Assembly (NCBI RefSeq): GCF_010731655.1
Contig: NZ_AP022619.1
Location: 5,890,001 to 5,954,000, forward strand
Length of the DNA: 64,000 nt
From: Mycobacterium paraseoulense
Lineage (GTDB): Bacteria; Actinomycetota; Actinomycetes; Mycobacteriales; Mycobacteriaceae
Direction: 5' to 3'
The notes beneath the pieces were generated by a model that made no database searches, was not told where the DNA came from, and saw only the letters and a program-made list of their open reading frames with translations. The position numbers were made by a program, and so were the translations under genes. Within the stretch, counting starts at the first letter, position 1; each line of letters opens with the position of its first letter. Below are positions 50,184 to 59,157 of this stretch, piece by piece.

Positions 50184-50636
50184 ATGAACGCCGCCCTGCG
50201 CACCCAGCTGCTCATCGCGTTCCTGTGCGTCGCGATGCTGGCCTACTTCGTGCTGCTGGGGCGGATGGCCGTCGCGATGATCGCCTCGGACCGGGCGGCC
50301 GCCGTCGGGCTCGGGCTGGCGGTGTTGGTCATGCCCCTCATCGGGCTGTGGGCGATGGTGGCGACGCTGAGGTCCGGGTTCGCCCACCAGAAGTTGGCCC
50401 ACCTGATCGCGGCGGACGGGATGGAGCTCGACACCAGCGCCCTGCCGCGGCGCGCGTCCGGCCGCATCGAGCGGGACGCCGCCGACGCGCTGTTCGCCTC
50501 CGTGCGCACCGAGGTCGAAGACCACCCCGACGACTGGCGCCGCTGGTATCGGCTGGCCCGCGCCTATGACTATGCGGGGGACCGCCGCCGGGCGCGGGAA
50601 GCCATGAAGACGGCGCTCGAATTGCAGGGCCGGTGA
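50184..50636 (+). CDS. Small membrane protein with TPR-like tail (Rv2772c type)
   Basis: 150 aa. Two hydrophobic helices (about 8-27 and 38-62) are followed by a soluble C-terminal part; DDWRRWYRLARAYDYAGDRRRAREAMKTALEL is one TPR-like helix pair as found in CcmI-type proteins. Function unknown. Begins seven bases after dapB and its stop overlaps the next start. Confidence 0.78.
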   Translation: MNAALRTQLLIAFLCVAMLAYFVLLGRMAVAMIASDRAAAVGLGLAVLVMPLIGLWAMVATLRSGFAHQKLAHLIAADGMELDTSALPRRASGRIERDAADALFASVRTEVEDHPDDWRRWYRLARAYDYAGDRRRAREAMKTALELQGR

Positions 50637-51103
50637 TGAGCGAGCCGATGAGCAAGACGCTGCTGATCGTCCACCACACGCCGTCGCCGCATTGCCAGGA
50701 GATGTTCGAGGCGGTCGTGGCCGGTGCGACCGACCCCGAGATCGAGGGTGTCGAGGTGGTGCGGCGGGCGGCGCTGACGGTGTCGCCGGCCGAGATGCTG
50801 GCGGCCGACGGCTACGTGCTGGGCAGCCCCGCGAACCTGGGCTACATGAGCGGGGCGCTCAAGCACGCCTTCGACTGCGCCTACTACCAGCTGCTGGACT
50901 CGACGCGCGGACGCCCGTTCGGGCTGTACCTGCACGGCAACGAAGGCACCGAGGGCGCCGAGCGGGGCGTCATGTCGATCACCACCGGGCTGGGCTGGGC
51001 GAAAGCCGCAGAGACAGTGGTGGTTTCGGGCAAGCCGGACAAGAGCGACCTACAGGCCTGCTGGGAACTCGGCGCGACGGTGGCCGCCCAGCTGATGGTC
51101 TAG
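50633..51103 (+). CDS. Flavodoxin-like / NAD(P)H:FMN reductase-type protein (Rv2771c type)
   Basis: 156 aa from the GTG at 50633 (ATG at 50636 also possible). A flavodoxin fold: LLIVHHTPSPHCQEMFEAVVAG at the first FMN loop, GYVLGSPANLGYMSGALKHAFD at the second, and FGLYLHGNEGTEGA at the third. Probably an FMN-binding oxidoreductase. Last gene of the dapB run; it converges on the thioesterase gene with a four-base overlap. Confidence 0.83.
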   Translation: MMSEPMSKTLLIVHHTPSPHCQEMFEAVVAGATDPEIEGVEVVRRAALTVSPAEMLAADGYVLGSPANLGYMSGALKHAFDCAYYQLLDSTRGRPFGLYLHGNEGTEGAERGVMSITTGLGWAKAAETVVVSGKPDKSDLQACWELGATVAAQLMV

Positions 51104-51933
51104 CTGTAGGTCGGCTGGAACGCCTCGGCCGGCTGGGCCAGCGCAAGCGCCGTGCTGGAGCCGAGCGGCCCGTGCCGGTCGAACAGGGTCGCGGTGCCGG
51201 TGGCCACACCCGCCGTGCCGTAATGGCTCTGGGCCGCCAGGCCGAGGAATTCACCGTCCGGCAGGCGGCTGGCGGTGACGGTGTAGTCGGCGTTGATGTA
51301 GCGCAAACCGCCGGTGCCCCAATGGGTCAGCGAGCTTGTGATGTCACCGACAAATGCCAGGCGGGTGAAGGGTGTGAGCGGGTGGCCCTGCACCATCGGG
51401 CGGAACAGCCTCGTCCACGCGAACTTCTGGGAATGGGCCTGCTCCCACTCGCCGGCCGCGATGCCCGGTGCGCCCCCGGGTGTGGCGCCGTAGCCCCAGA
51501 TCAGGAACGGCATGTCCACCGGGAAGCCATCGGAGGTGACCGGAAGCGGCGGCATCTCGACCGGGCCGGACCACACCTCCCCGGAAGGATGGTCCCCTCG
51601 CCGCAGGAACAGCGCGCTGGCCCGCGCGACGATCTGCCCGTTCTGCTCCAGCGCGGCGTCGACGAGTTTGATCCGCCGGCCCTCCCGCTGCACCGAGGTC
51701 TGGATCCGCACCGGCTCGGGCGGCACCGGGCGCAACAGGTCGACCGTCAGGCGGGCGGGCTGGAGGTCGGGATCGATCCCCGAGCGCTCTATGCCGAACG
51801 CCAGCAGGCCGCCGACGTTCTGGCCCCCTAGCGCTGCGCCCCACGGTCCCCGCGTCATCGCGCCCGGCAGGTAAGAGTCGCCATCGACAGTGAAGAATGC
51901 CTCGGGCATGATGGCGGAATCCTCGATCGTCAC
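51100..51933 (-). CDS. Acyl-CoA thioesterase, TesB/hotdog-like
   Basis: 277 aa from the GTG at 51933; a frame open for 822 codons upstream is antisense to fadD and not coding. The protein looks like a double hotdog of the TesB-like 4HBT_3 type: FFTVDGDSYLPGAMTRGPWGAALGGQNVGGLLAFGIE, then PARLTVDLLRPVPPEPVRI. It would release CoA from acyl chains. Divergent from the fadD gene with only 39 bases between starts. TATCGT lies seven bases before the GTG (51946 to 51941), a leaderless layout. Confidence 0.83.
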   Translation of the reverse strand: MTIEDSAIMPEAFFTVDGDSYLPGAMTRGPWGAALGGQNVGGLLAFGIERSGIDPDLQPARLTVDLLRPVPPEPVRIQTSVQREGRRIKLVDAALEQNGQIVARASALFLRRGDHPSGEVWSGPVEMPPLPVTSDGFPVDMPFLIWGYGATPGGAPGIAAGEWEQAHSQKFAWTRLFRPMVQGHPLTPFTRLAFVGDITSSLTHWGTGGLRYINADYTVTASRLPDGEFLGLAAQSHYGTAGVATGTATLFDRHGPLGSSTALALAQPAEAFQPTYS

Positions 51934-51972
51934 CGCTATCACGATAGGACAGGGGGATGGCAAGGACCGGGC
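51934..51972. promoter_or_regulatory. 39-base divergent promoter region, thioesterase and fadD
   Basis: On the minus strand TATCGT (51946 to 51941) precedes the thioesterase GTG by seven bases. On the plus strand AAGGA lies nine bases before the fadD ATG. With so little space the two promoters must overlap, so the genes are probably controlled together. Confidence 0.4.
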
Positions 51973-53508
51973 ATGCCTGAAGTGATCGAAATCCCGCGCC
52001 GCCACAACCCGTTCCCCACCACCGGCGTGACCCGTGGCGCCGACGGCATCCCGCATTACGACGAACTCCCGGCCACCCTGCTGGACATGCTCGCCGAGCA
52101 GGTCGAGCGGCGCCCGGGCAGCGAGGCGCTGGTCGAACTCGGTGCCGGTCGGCTGACCTACCGGCAGCTGTGGGACCGCGCGGCGCGCGTCTCCGGCGGA
52201 CTGCGCGCCGCCGGGCTGCGACCCGGTGACCGCGTGGCGGTGCGTTACCCCGCCGGCATCGATTGGGTGCTGGCGTTCTGGGGCACGGTGATGGCCGGCG
52301 GCGTTGCGGTGGCGGTCAATACGCGCTCGGCGCAACCGGAGGTCGATTTCGTCCTCTCCGACTCCGGGGCGGCGGTGGACCTGGGGGCCGGCGCCCCGCT
52401 GCCCGATGGACAGCCGTACGTCACCGAGCGACTCGGGCCCGCCGACGTGGCCGCGCTGTTCTACACCTCGGGCACCACCGGCCACCCCAAGGGCGTGCCG
52501 ACCACCCACGAGGCCTTCCTCACCAACACGGAGAACGCGATCCGCTGTCTCGACCAGCCGCGCGACCTGGGCGAAGGCATGCGCACGCTGATCTCGGTGC
52601 CGCTGTTCCACGTGACCGGTTGCAACACGCAGCTTCTGGTCGCCGCCCGGCTGGGCGGGGCCTCGGTGATCATGCCCGCCCTCAACCTGGACGCGTTGAT
52701 CGCCACGCTGAGCGCCGAGCGCATCTCCGTCATGGTCACCGTTCCCGCGGGTTACGCGTTGATGTTGCGGCACAACGCCTTCGCCAACGCCGACGTGTCC
52801 GGCGTCCGCTGGGTGGGTTACGGCGGGGCCCCGATAGCCCCGTCGTTGGTGCAGGCGGTGCAGAATGCCTTCCCCCAAGCGACGGTGTTCAACGGCTACG
52901 GGATGACCGAGACGGCATCGCTGATGACCGTGCTGCCCAGCCGCGACGCCGTCGAGCACGCCGACTCGGTCGGGTACGCCGTCCCGTCCGTCGACCTCGG
53001 CCTGGTCCGGTTCGGCGACGACGAGCCGGGCGTCGGTGAGCTGGTGGTGCGCGGCGCCAACGTGACCGCCGGGTACTGGAACCGCCCGGAGGCGACCGCG
53101 GCCACCATCGTGGACGGCTGGCTGCACACCGGTGACGTGGTACGGGTCGACGAAGCGGGCCGGGTGCACATCGTCGACCGGCTCAAGGACATCATCAACC
53201 GCGGCGGTGAGAACGTGTCCAGCGTCGAGGTGGAAGCCGTGCTGCTGGCGGCGCCCCACGTCGCGGACGCGTGCGTCCTTGCGGTTCCCGACGACGTCAT
53301 GGGGGAGAAGGTCGGCGCGGTGTTGTTCGGTGGCGCCGACGAGATCGACGTGCCGGCGGTGCTCGACCACTGCCGCGAGCAGCTCGCCGACTTCAAGGTG
53401 CCGCAGTACGTCACGGTGGTCGACAAAGCGCTGCCCCGCAACGCCGGCGGCAAGCTGCTGAAGGGCGAACTCCGTGAGCAGGTGCGGTGGGGGGAGCCGC
53501 TGCGATGA
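51973..53508 (+). CDS. FadD-type acyl-CoA ligase
   Basis: 511 aa adenylate-forming enzyme that activates a carboxylic acid to its CoA ester. A3 motif YTSGTTGHPKG at about 162-172, A5 NGYGMTETAS, A7 GWLHTGDVVR, A8 VDRLKDIINRGGENVSS and A10 PRNAGGKLLKGELRE with the catalytic Lys. Substrate not predictable. Its TGA overlaps the ATG of the fused carboxylase, implying it makes the CoA ester that is then carboxylated. Confidence 0.9.
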   Translation: MPEVIEIPRRHNPFPTTGVTRGADGIPHYDELPATLLDMLAEQVERRPGSEALVELGAGRLTYRQLWDRAARVSGGLRAAGLRPGDRVAVRYPAGIDWVLAFWGTVMAGGVAVAVNTRSAQPEVDFVLSDSGAAVDLGAGAPLPDGQPYVTERLGPADVAALFYTSGTTGHPKGVPTTHEAFLTNTENAIRCLDQPRDLGEGMRTLISVPLFHVTGCNTQLLVAARLGGASVIMPALNLDALIATLSAERISVMVTVPAGYALMLRHNAFANADVSGVRWVGYGGAPIAPSLVQAVQNAFPQATVFNGYGMTETASLMTVLPSRDAVEHADSVGYAVPSVDLGLVRFGDDEPGVGELVVRGANVTAGYWNRPEATAATIVDGWLHTGDVVRVDEAGRVHIVDRLKDIINRGGENVSSVEVEAVLLAAPHVADACVLAVPDDVMGEKVGAVLFGGADEIDVPAVLDHCREQLADFKVPQYVTVVDKALPRNAGGKLLKGELREQVRWGEPLR

Positions 53509-56500
53509 GCGCGACCGTGCTGGTCGCCAATCGCGGCGAGATCGCGCTCCGAATCGTGCGCACGGCAACAGAATTGGGCATGCGAACGGTCACCGTCTAC
53601 GCCGAGGACGATGCCGAGAGCCCCCACGTGCACGCCGCCGACGAGGCAATCGGCCTCGCGGGCGCCGGGCCGCGGGCCTACCTGGACCAGCCCGCGATGC
53701 TGGCCGCGGCCAAGAGCTCCGGCGCAGAGCTCATCCACCCGGGTTACGGGTTCCTCAGTGAGAACGCCGAATTCGCCCGCGCCTGCGCCGGCGCCGGGTA
53801 CACGTTCGTGGGACCGGACGCCGACGCGCTCGAGCTCGTGGGCAACAAGTCCGCCGCCCGCCGCGCCGCCGTCGCCGCCGGGGTGCCGGTGTTGACCGCG
53901 ACCGACGGGCCGAGCAGCATCGCCGACATCGAGGCGTTCTTTGCCGCCCACGGCGGCGCCATCATCATCAAGGCGCTCGCCGGCGGGGGCGGGCGGGGAA
54001 TGCGCACGGTGCGCGGCGCCGGGGAGATCGGCGACGCCTACCGACAGTGCGCCGCGGAGGCGCAACTGGGCTTCGGCGACCCGGCGCTGTACGCCGAGGC
54101 GCTGCTCGACGGTGCGCGGCACATCGAGGTTCAGGTCGTCGCCGCCCCGGCCGGGCACCAGACCCGCGCACTCGCGCTCGGCGACCGCGACTGCAGCATC
54201 CAGCGGCGCTACCAGAAACTCGTCGAAATCGCGCCCGCCCAGGCGCTTTCCGACGGGCTGCGGCGCGACTTGCACCAGGCCGCGGCCCGGCTGTGCGCGC
54301 GGGTCGGCCTGCGCGGCCTGGCCACGGTCGAATTCCTGGTCACCGGTGAGGATTTCGTGTTCCTCGAAGTCAATCCGCGAATACAGGTGGAGCACACGGT
54401 CACCGAGGAGACGACAGGTTTCGACCTGGTGGCGATCCAGTTGGCGATCGCCGGGGGTGCCTCCTACTACCAGCTCGGGCTGCCGGCCGGTATCGCCTCC
54501 GACGGCAACGAAGTCATCGGCGAGCCCGTCGCGCATCGCGGCATCGCGATCCAGGTCCGCGTCAACATGGAGACTTTCGCCCCCGACCTGTCCGTCGTGC
54601 CCTCCGCCGGGACGCTCACCGCGTTCTCGCCGCCGAGCGGGCCGGGGATCCGCGTCGACACCCACGGCCGGGCCGGGCTGGTCGCCAACCCGCAATACGA
54701 CTCACTACTGGCCAAGGTCGTCGCTCACGTGCACGGGTCGTCGCCGCGCGCGGCGGTACGCAAGGCGCGGACCGCCCTCGCCGAGTTCGGCATCGAGGGC
54801 GTCCGCACCAACGTCGAATTCCTGCGCGAGCTACTGCGTGACCCCGCCGTCGAATCCGGTTGCGTGAGCACGGGTTTCCTCGACGAGAAGCTGCCCGAGC
54901 TGGCGGCCGCGGTGGTGGTGTCGCACCAGCACGACGTCCGCGCCGCGCCGGTCGAGCTCTACCCCGGCGAGGACGTGCTGCGGGCTCAGTTGGCCGGCAC
55001 CGTGGTCGAGGTGGTGCCCGAGGGGGCCGAATACCCGGCGGGCTCCCAGCTCGTCGTCCTCGAGGCGATGAAGATGCAGCATGTGCTCGCCGCGCCGGAT
55101 GCGCTGCGGACCGTTCGCAGTCTGGTGACCGCCGGGCAGGTCGTCGGAACCGGCGACCCGCTGCTGGTCTTCACCCGCACGGGCACCGCCGCCGGTGGCG
55201 ATTCATCAGCGGCCGCAACGGATCTCGACCGGCCGCGCGCCGACCTCGACGAGGTGCGCAGACGGCATCTGTTCACCCTGGACGAGGGGCGCGAGGCCGC
55301 GGTGGCCAAGCGGCACAGCCAAGGTCGCCGCACCGCGCGGGAGAACATCGCCGATCTGATCGATCCCGGTAGCTTCGTCGAATACGGCGCCCTGGCGATC
55401 GCCGCACAGCGCAGCCGGCGCTCGGAAGAAGACCTGATCGCCAACACGCCGGCGGACGGCCTGGTGGCGGGCCTGGCCACGATCGGAGCGGATCGTTTCG
55501 GGCGGGCCGCGGCCGAGGCGGTGGTGGTGTCCTACGACTACACCGTCCTGGCCGGCACCCAGGGCATGCGCAACCATGCCAAGACCGACCGCGCGTTCGA
55601 CCTGGCCGCCCGACGGCGGCTGCCGGTGGTGCTGTTCGCCGAGGGCGGCGGTGGCAGGCCGGGCGACACCGACGTCGGCGGCGCCGCGGGGCTGGACGTG
55701 CCGACCTTCCGGATGCTGGCCGCGCTGAGCGGTCGGGTCCCGTTGATAGCGATCGTCTCCGGCCGGTGCTTCGCCGGCAACGCCGCGCTGGCCGGGGTGT
55801 GCGACGTGATCATCGCGACGCCCGACGCCAACATCGGGATGGGCGGGCCGGCCATGATCGAGGGCGGCGGGCTCGGCGTGTACCCGCCGGAGGCGATCGG
55901 GCCGATCGGCGTGCAGCGGCGCAACGGCGTCGTCGGTCTGGTCGCCCGCGACGAGGCGCACGCGGTCTCGCTGGCCAAGCGTTATCTGTCGTATTTCCAG
56001 GGCACCCTGCAGGACTGGGCGGCGCCGGATCCGCGGCTGGCCCGGCATGTGGTGCCGCAGAACCGGTTACGCGCCTATGACGTGCACCGGGCCATCGAGG
56101 CGATCGTCGACACCGGCTCGGTGCTGGAGCTGCGGCCCGACTACGGCGTCGGCATCGTCACCGCGCTGGTGCGCGTCGAGGGGGCGCCGTACGGGCTGAT
56201 CGCCAACAGCACCCACCACCTCGGCGGCGCCGTCGACGCCGAGGCCGCCGACAAGGCCGGCGACTTCCTCGCCCTGTGCGAATCGTTTCGGCTGCCGGTG
56301 ATCTCGCTGTGCGACACCCCCGGCTTCATGGTCGGCCCCGACGCGGAGATCCAGGCGGCGGTCCGGCGGTTCGGGCGGATGTTCGTCCTGGGCGCGCGGC
56401 TGACCGTACCGCTCGGAATGATCATCCTGCGCAAGGGATACGGGCTTGGCGCGATGGCGATGGCCGGCGGATCATTCCGCGCCCCCCAGTTCACCGTCGC

Positions 56501-56735
56501 CTGGCCGACCGGGGAGATCGGCGGGATGGGACTCGAAGGTGCCGTGCGGCTCGGGTTCAGCAAGGAACTGGCCGCCGAGGGTGACCCCGTCCGGCGCCAA
56601 GAGCTGTTCGACAAGCTGGTGGCGGCGGCCTACGAGCACGGCAAGGCGCTGCGGGCGGCCACCACGTTCGAGCTTGACGACGTCATCGACCCCGCCGACT
56701 CCCGGGCCTGGATTGCCAGGCTCCAGGGAGGCTGA
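53505..56735 (+). CDS. Single-chain acyl-CoA carboxylase (BC-BCCP-CT fusion, LCC type)
   Basis: 1076 aa biotin enzyme that carboxylates acyl-CoA at the alpha carbon. Biotin carboxylase domain at 1-450 (VANRGEIALRIVRTA start, KALAGGGGRGMR ATP loop, EVNPRIQVEH), a linker/BT region, the biotin-attachment EAMKM near 520-524, and a two-part carboxyltransferase at about 575-1076 (GRRTARENIADLIDPGSF in the N half, FMVGPDAE and ILRKGYGLGAMAM in the C half). Most mycobacterial enzymes split these onto AccA and AccD subunits. The same fused layout was characterised from M. avium subsp. paratuberculosis as a long-chain acyl-CoA carboxylase. Starts inside the fadD stop. Confidence 0.93.
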   Translation: MSATVLVANRGEIALRIVRTATELGMRTVTVYAEDDAESPHVHAADEAIGLAGAGPRAYLDQPAMLAAAKSSGAELIHPGYGFLSENAEFARACAGAGYTFVGPDADALELVGNKSAARRAAVAAGVPVLTATDGPSSIADIEAFFAAHGGAIIIKALAGGGGRGMRTVRGAGEIGDAYRQCAAEAQLGFGDPALYAEALLDGARHIEVQVVAAPAGHQTRALALGDRDCSIQRRYQKLVEIAPAQALSDGLRRDLHQAAARLCARVGLRGLATVEFLVTGEDFVFLEVNPRIQVEHTVTEETTGFDLVAIQLAIAGGASYYQLGLPAGIASDGNEVIGEPVAHRGIAIQVRVNMETFAPDLSVVPSAGTLTAFSPPSGPGIRVDTHGRAGLVANPQYDSLLAKVVAHVHGSSPRAAVRKARTALAEFGIEGVRTNVEFLRELLRDPAVESGCVSTGFLDEKLPELAAAVVVSHQHDVRAAPVELYPGEDVLRAQLAGTVVEVVPEGAEYPAGSQLVVLEAMKMQHVLAAPDALRTVRSLVTAGQVVGTGDPLLVFTRTGTAAGGDSSAAATDLDRPRADLDEVRRRHLFTLDEGREAAVAKRHSQGRRTARENIADLIDPGSFVEYGALAIAAQRSRRSEEDLIANTPADGLVAGLATIGADRFGRAAAEAVVVSYDYTVLAGTQGMRNHAKTDRAFDLAARRRLPVVLFAEGGGGRPGDTDVGGAAGLDVPTFRMLAALSGRVPLIAIVSGRCFAGNAALAGVCDVIIATPDANIGMGGPAMIEGGGLGVYPPEAIGPIGVQRRNGVVGLVARDEAHAVSLAKRYLSYFQGTLQDWAAPDPRLARHVVPQNRLRAYDVHRAIEAIVDTGSVLELRPDYGVGIVTALVRVEGAPYGLIANSTHHLGGAVDAEAADKAGDFLALCESFRLPVISLCDTPGFMVGPDAEIQAAVRRFGRMFVLGARLTVPLGMIILRKGYGLGAMAMAGGSFRAPQFTVAWPTGEIGGMGLEGAVRLGFSKELAAEGDPVRRQELFDKLVAAAYEHGKALRAATTFELDDVIDPADSRAWIARLQGG

Positions 56736-56746
56736 GGGTGCGACGG

Positions 56747-57094
56747 TTATGCGTGGCCGGCGCCGCAGCCGACGCCGGGCAGGCAGCCCTGGCCGCCGGG
56801 TACGCCGCCGGGACCGGCGAACTGGCCACCGGAGCCGCAGCCGACGCCCGGCACGCAGCCCTGGCCGCCCGGACCGCCGCCGGGCCCGTTGAACTGGCCG
56901 CCGGAACCACAGTTGCCGTTGGCGTCGCAGCCCCCGCCGCCCGGGTCGTCCTTGAACACCACGTGCGTGGGCGCCGCGGACGGCGCAGGTGCGGGACCAA
57001 CAGAATCGGTGACGGCGATCGGCGCCACCGCGATTGCCGCGGCCGCAGCCCCGCCCATCACCAGTCTTTTCGTGAGGGTTAATTTCGAGGACAT
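56747..57094 (-). CDS. Secreted Gly/Cys-rich repeat protein
   Basis: 115 aa from the ATG at 57094 (MSSKLTLTKRLVMGG); a start 12 codons upstream is possible. A signal peptide ends near residue 32. The mature part is 40% Gly and contains two copies of a 24-residue repeat beginning CGSGGQF (62-85 and 86-109) with consensus GPGGxPGGQGCxPGVG, plus a third truncated start CGAGHA. Six Cys in regular spacing (56, 62, 80, 86, 104, 110). No family recognised. It lies opposite the carboxylase/FabG genes and may be a cell-wall or metal-binding peptide; that is speculation. Confidence 0.72.
   Translation of the reverse strand: MSSKLTLTKRLVMGGAAAAAIAVAPIAVTDSVGPAPAPSAAPTHVVFKDDPGGGGCDANGNCGSGGQFNGPGGGPGGQGCVPGVGCGSGGQFAGPGGVPGGQGCLPGVGCGAGHA
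56768..56911 (-). repeat. Two tandem 72-bp units coding the Gly/Cys repeat
   Basis: Units at 56840-56911 and 56768-56839 encode matching 24-residue blocks and differ at a few bases; the third unit is cut after 18 bases by the stop codon. In-frame unit length means copy-number change would lengthen or shorten the protein without breaking it. Confidence 0.7.
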
Positions 57095-57184
57095 GCGCTT
57101 CGCATACCACGCACGGGCAGGTGTAAACATCCATCTAGCGAAACGGGAAACCGCTGGCTATCGCGCGACGGAAGGCGCATCACG

Positions 57185-57961
57185 ATGACCTCACTGGATC
57201 TGACCGGCCGAACCGCGATCGTCACGGGCGCCTCGCGCGGGATCGGGCTCGCGATCGCCCAGCAGCTGGCGGGCGCCGGGGCCAACGTGGTGCTCACCGC
57301 CCGCAAGCAGGAGGCCGCCGACGAGGCCGCCGCGCAGGTCGACGGCAACGCCCTCGGCGTCGGCGCGCACGCGGTCGACGAGGACGCCGCCCGGCGGTGC
57401 GTGGACCTCACATGCGAGCGTTTCGGCAGCGCCGACATCCTGATCAACAACGCGGGCACCAACCCGGCCTACGGTCCGCTGGTCGACCAGGACCACGCCC
57501 GGTTCACCAAGATCTTCGACGTCAACTTGTGGGCACCGTTGCTGTGGACCTCGCTGGTCGTCAAGGCCTGGATGGGCGAGCACGGCGGCGCGATCGTCAA
57601 CACCGCCTCCATCGGCGGCCTGCACCAGTCACCGGCCATGGGGATGTACAACGCGACCAAGGCCGCGCTGATCCACGTCACCAAGCAGCTGGCCCTCGAG
57701 CTCTCACCCCGCGTTCGCGTCAACGCCATCGCCCCCGGGGTGGTGCGCACCCGGCTGGCCGAGGCGCTGTGGAAGGACCACGAGGACCCGCTCGCCTCCT
57801 CAATCGCGCTCGGTCGCATCGGGGAGCCCGCCGACGTGGCCGGCGCAGTGGCCTTCCTGGTTTCCGACGCCGCGAGCTGGATCACCGGCGAGACGATGGT
57901 CATCGACGGCGGCCTGCTGCTCGGTGCCGCCCAGGGCTTCCAGACTCGACCGCAGGGCTAG
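57185..57961 (+). CDS. fabG: FabG-like short-chain dehydrogenase (Rv2766c type)
   Basis: 258 aa classical SDR. NAD(P) motif TGASRGIG at 15-22, NNAG near 90, catalytic Ser in NTASIGG and Tyr-Lys in YNATK, and a C-terminal GETMVIDGGLLLG. Nearly identical in sequence to M. tuberculosis Rv2766c as I recall it. It probably oxidises or reduces a beta-hydroxyacyl-CoA in the pathway with the two dehydrogenases, the first of which begins three bases after its stop. Confidence 0.9.
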   Translation: MTSLDLTGRTAIVTGASRGIGLAIAQQLAGAGANVVLTARKQEAADEAAAQVDGNALGVGAHAVDEDAARRCVDLTCERFGSADILINNAGTNPAYGPLVDQDHARFTKIFDVNLWAPLLWTSLVVKAWMGEHGGAIVNTASIGGLHQSPAMGMYNATKAALIHVTKQLALELSPRVRVNAIAPGVVRTRLAEALWKDHEDPLASSIALGRIGEPADVAGAVAFLVSDAASWITGETMVIDGGLLLGAAQGFQTRPQG

Positions 57962-57963
57962 CC

Positions 57964-59157
57964 GTGAGCTCCGACGATCAGGGGGTCGACCTCGAGGCGC
58001 GGGTGCAGGCGCTGCTGGACGAGCACGACCCCGCCACCACCGAGCCGCGGGAATTCCTTGGCGCCCAGTACGACGCGGGCCTGGCCTGGGTGTATCTGCC
58101 GCACGGCTTCGGCGGGCTGGGCTTGCCGCGCAAGGCCCAGGAACTCGTCGACGCAAAGCTGGCCGCCGCGGGGGCGCCGGTGGGCGGCACCGCCAAGAAT
58201 TTCATCGGAATGGGGATGGCGGCCCCCACCATCGCGGCCTTCGGGACCGACGAGCAGAAGCGAAAGTTCTTGCGCCCCTTGTTCACCGGTGAGCAGGTCT
58301 ATTGCCAGTTGTTCAGCGAGCCCGGCGCGGGCTCGGACCTGGCCGGGTTGGCCACCCGCGCGGTGCGCGACGGGGACGACTGGATCGTCAACGGGCAGAA
58401 GGTGTGGACCTCGATGGCCCAGCACGCGCAGATGGCCATCCTGGTCGCACGCACCGACCCGACGGTGCCCAAACACTCTGGCCTGACCTACTTCCTGTGC
58501 GACATGACGCAGCCGGGCGTCGAGGTGCGGCCACTGCGCCAGATCACCGGCGAGGCGGAATTCAACGAGGTGTTCCTCACCGACGTGCGGGTGCCCGACG
58601 CGAACCGGCTCGGCCCGGTCGGCGGCGGGTGGCGGGTCGCGACCACCACGCTCAACAACGAGCGCGTCGCCATCGGCACCCGCGCCGGAACGCCGCGCGA
58701 GGGCGGCATCATCGGCAAGGTCGCCAAGGCGTGGCGGGACGAGCCCGGGCTGCGCAACCCCGCGATGCACGACGAGCTGATGAAACTGTGGGTCGACGCC
58801 GAGGTCCTTCGGCTGGCCGGTGAGCGGCTGCGGCAACAGGCCCAGGCCGGCCAGCCCGGCCCGGAAGGCGCGGGCATGAAGGTGGCCTTCGCCCGCCTCG
58901 CGCAAGCCATTTCGGGGTTCGACATCGAGCTGCACGCCGAGTCGGGGCTGCGCTACGACGACTGGACCATGCGCCGGACCGAAGTCGTCGATCTGATCGG
59001 GCGCGAGCCCGGCTATCGCTACCTACGCGCCCGCGGCAACTCGATCGAGGGCGGCACCTCGGAGATCCTGCGCAACACCATCTCCGAGCGGATCCTGGGC
59101 CTGCCGGGTGAGCATCGCGTCGACAAAGACGTCGCGTGGAAGGACCTGAACCGGTGA
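57964..59157 (+). CDS. Acyl-CoA dehydrogenase, catalytic-type subunit
   Basis: 397 aa from the GTG at 57964. QLFSEPGAGSDLAGLATRA and NGQKVWTSMAQHAQ are the flavin-side loops; the C-terminal RGNSIEGGTSEILRNTISERILGLP keeps the Glu at the usual base position. The TGA overlaps the start of the second dehydrogenase gene. Mycobacterial FadE pairs such as FadE26-27 and FadE28-29 form alpha2beta2 enzymes; this pair fits that pattern. Confidence 0.87.
   Translation: MSSDDQGVDLEARVQALLDEHDPATTEPREFLGAQYDAGLAWVYLPHGFGGLGLPRKAQELVDAKLAAAGAPVGGTAKNFIGMGMAAPTIAAFGTDEQKRKFLRPLFTGEQVYCQLFSEPGAGSDLAGLATRAVRDGDDWIVNGQKVWTSMAQHAQMAILVARTDPTVPKHSGLTYFLCDMTQPGVEVRPLRQITGEAEFNEVFLTDVRVPDANRLGPVGGGWRVATTTLNNERVAIGTRAGTPREGGIIGKVAKAWRDEPGLRNPAMHDELMKLWVDAEVLRLAGERLRQQAQAGQPGPEGAGMKVAFARLAQAISGFDIELHAESGLRYDDWTMRRTEVVDLIGREPGYRYLRARGNSIEGGTSEILRNTISERILGLPGEHRVDKDVAWKDLNR

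Noticed and set aside
51934-53568. Extension of the thioesterase frame by 545 codons opposite fadD
   Set aside because: The extension has no homology-like features and lies antisense to a complete acyl-CoA ligase; the GTG at 51933 gives the family length.
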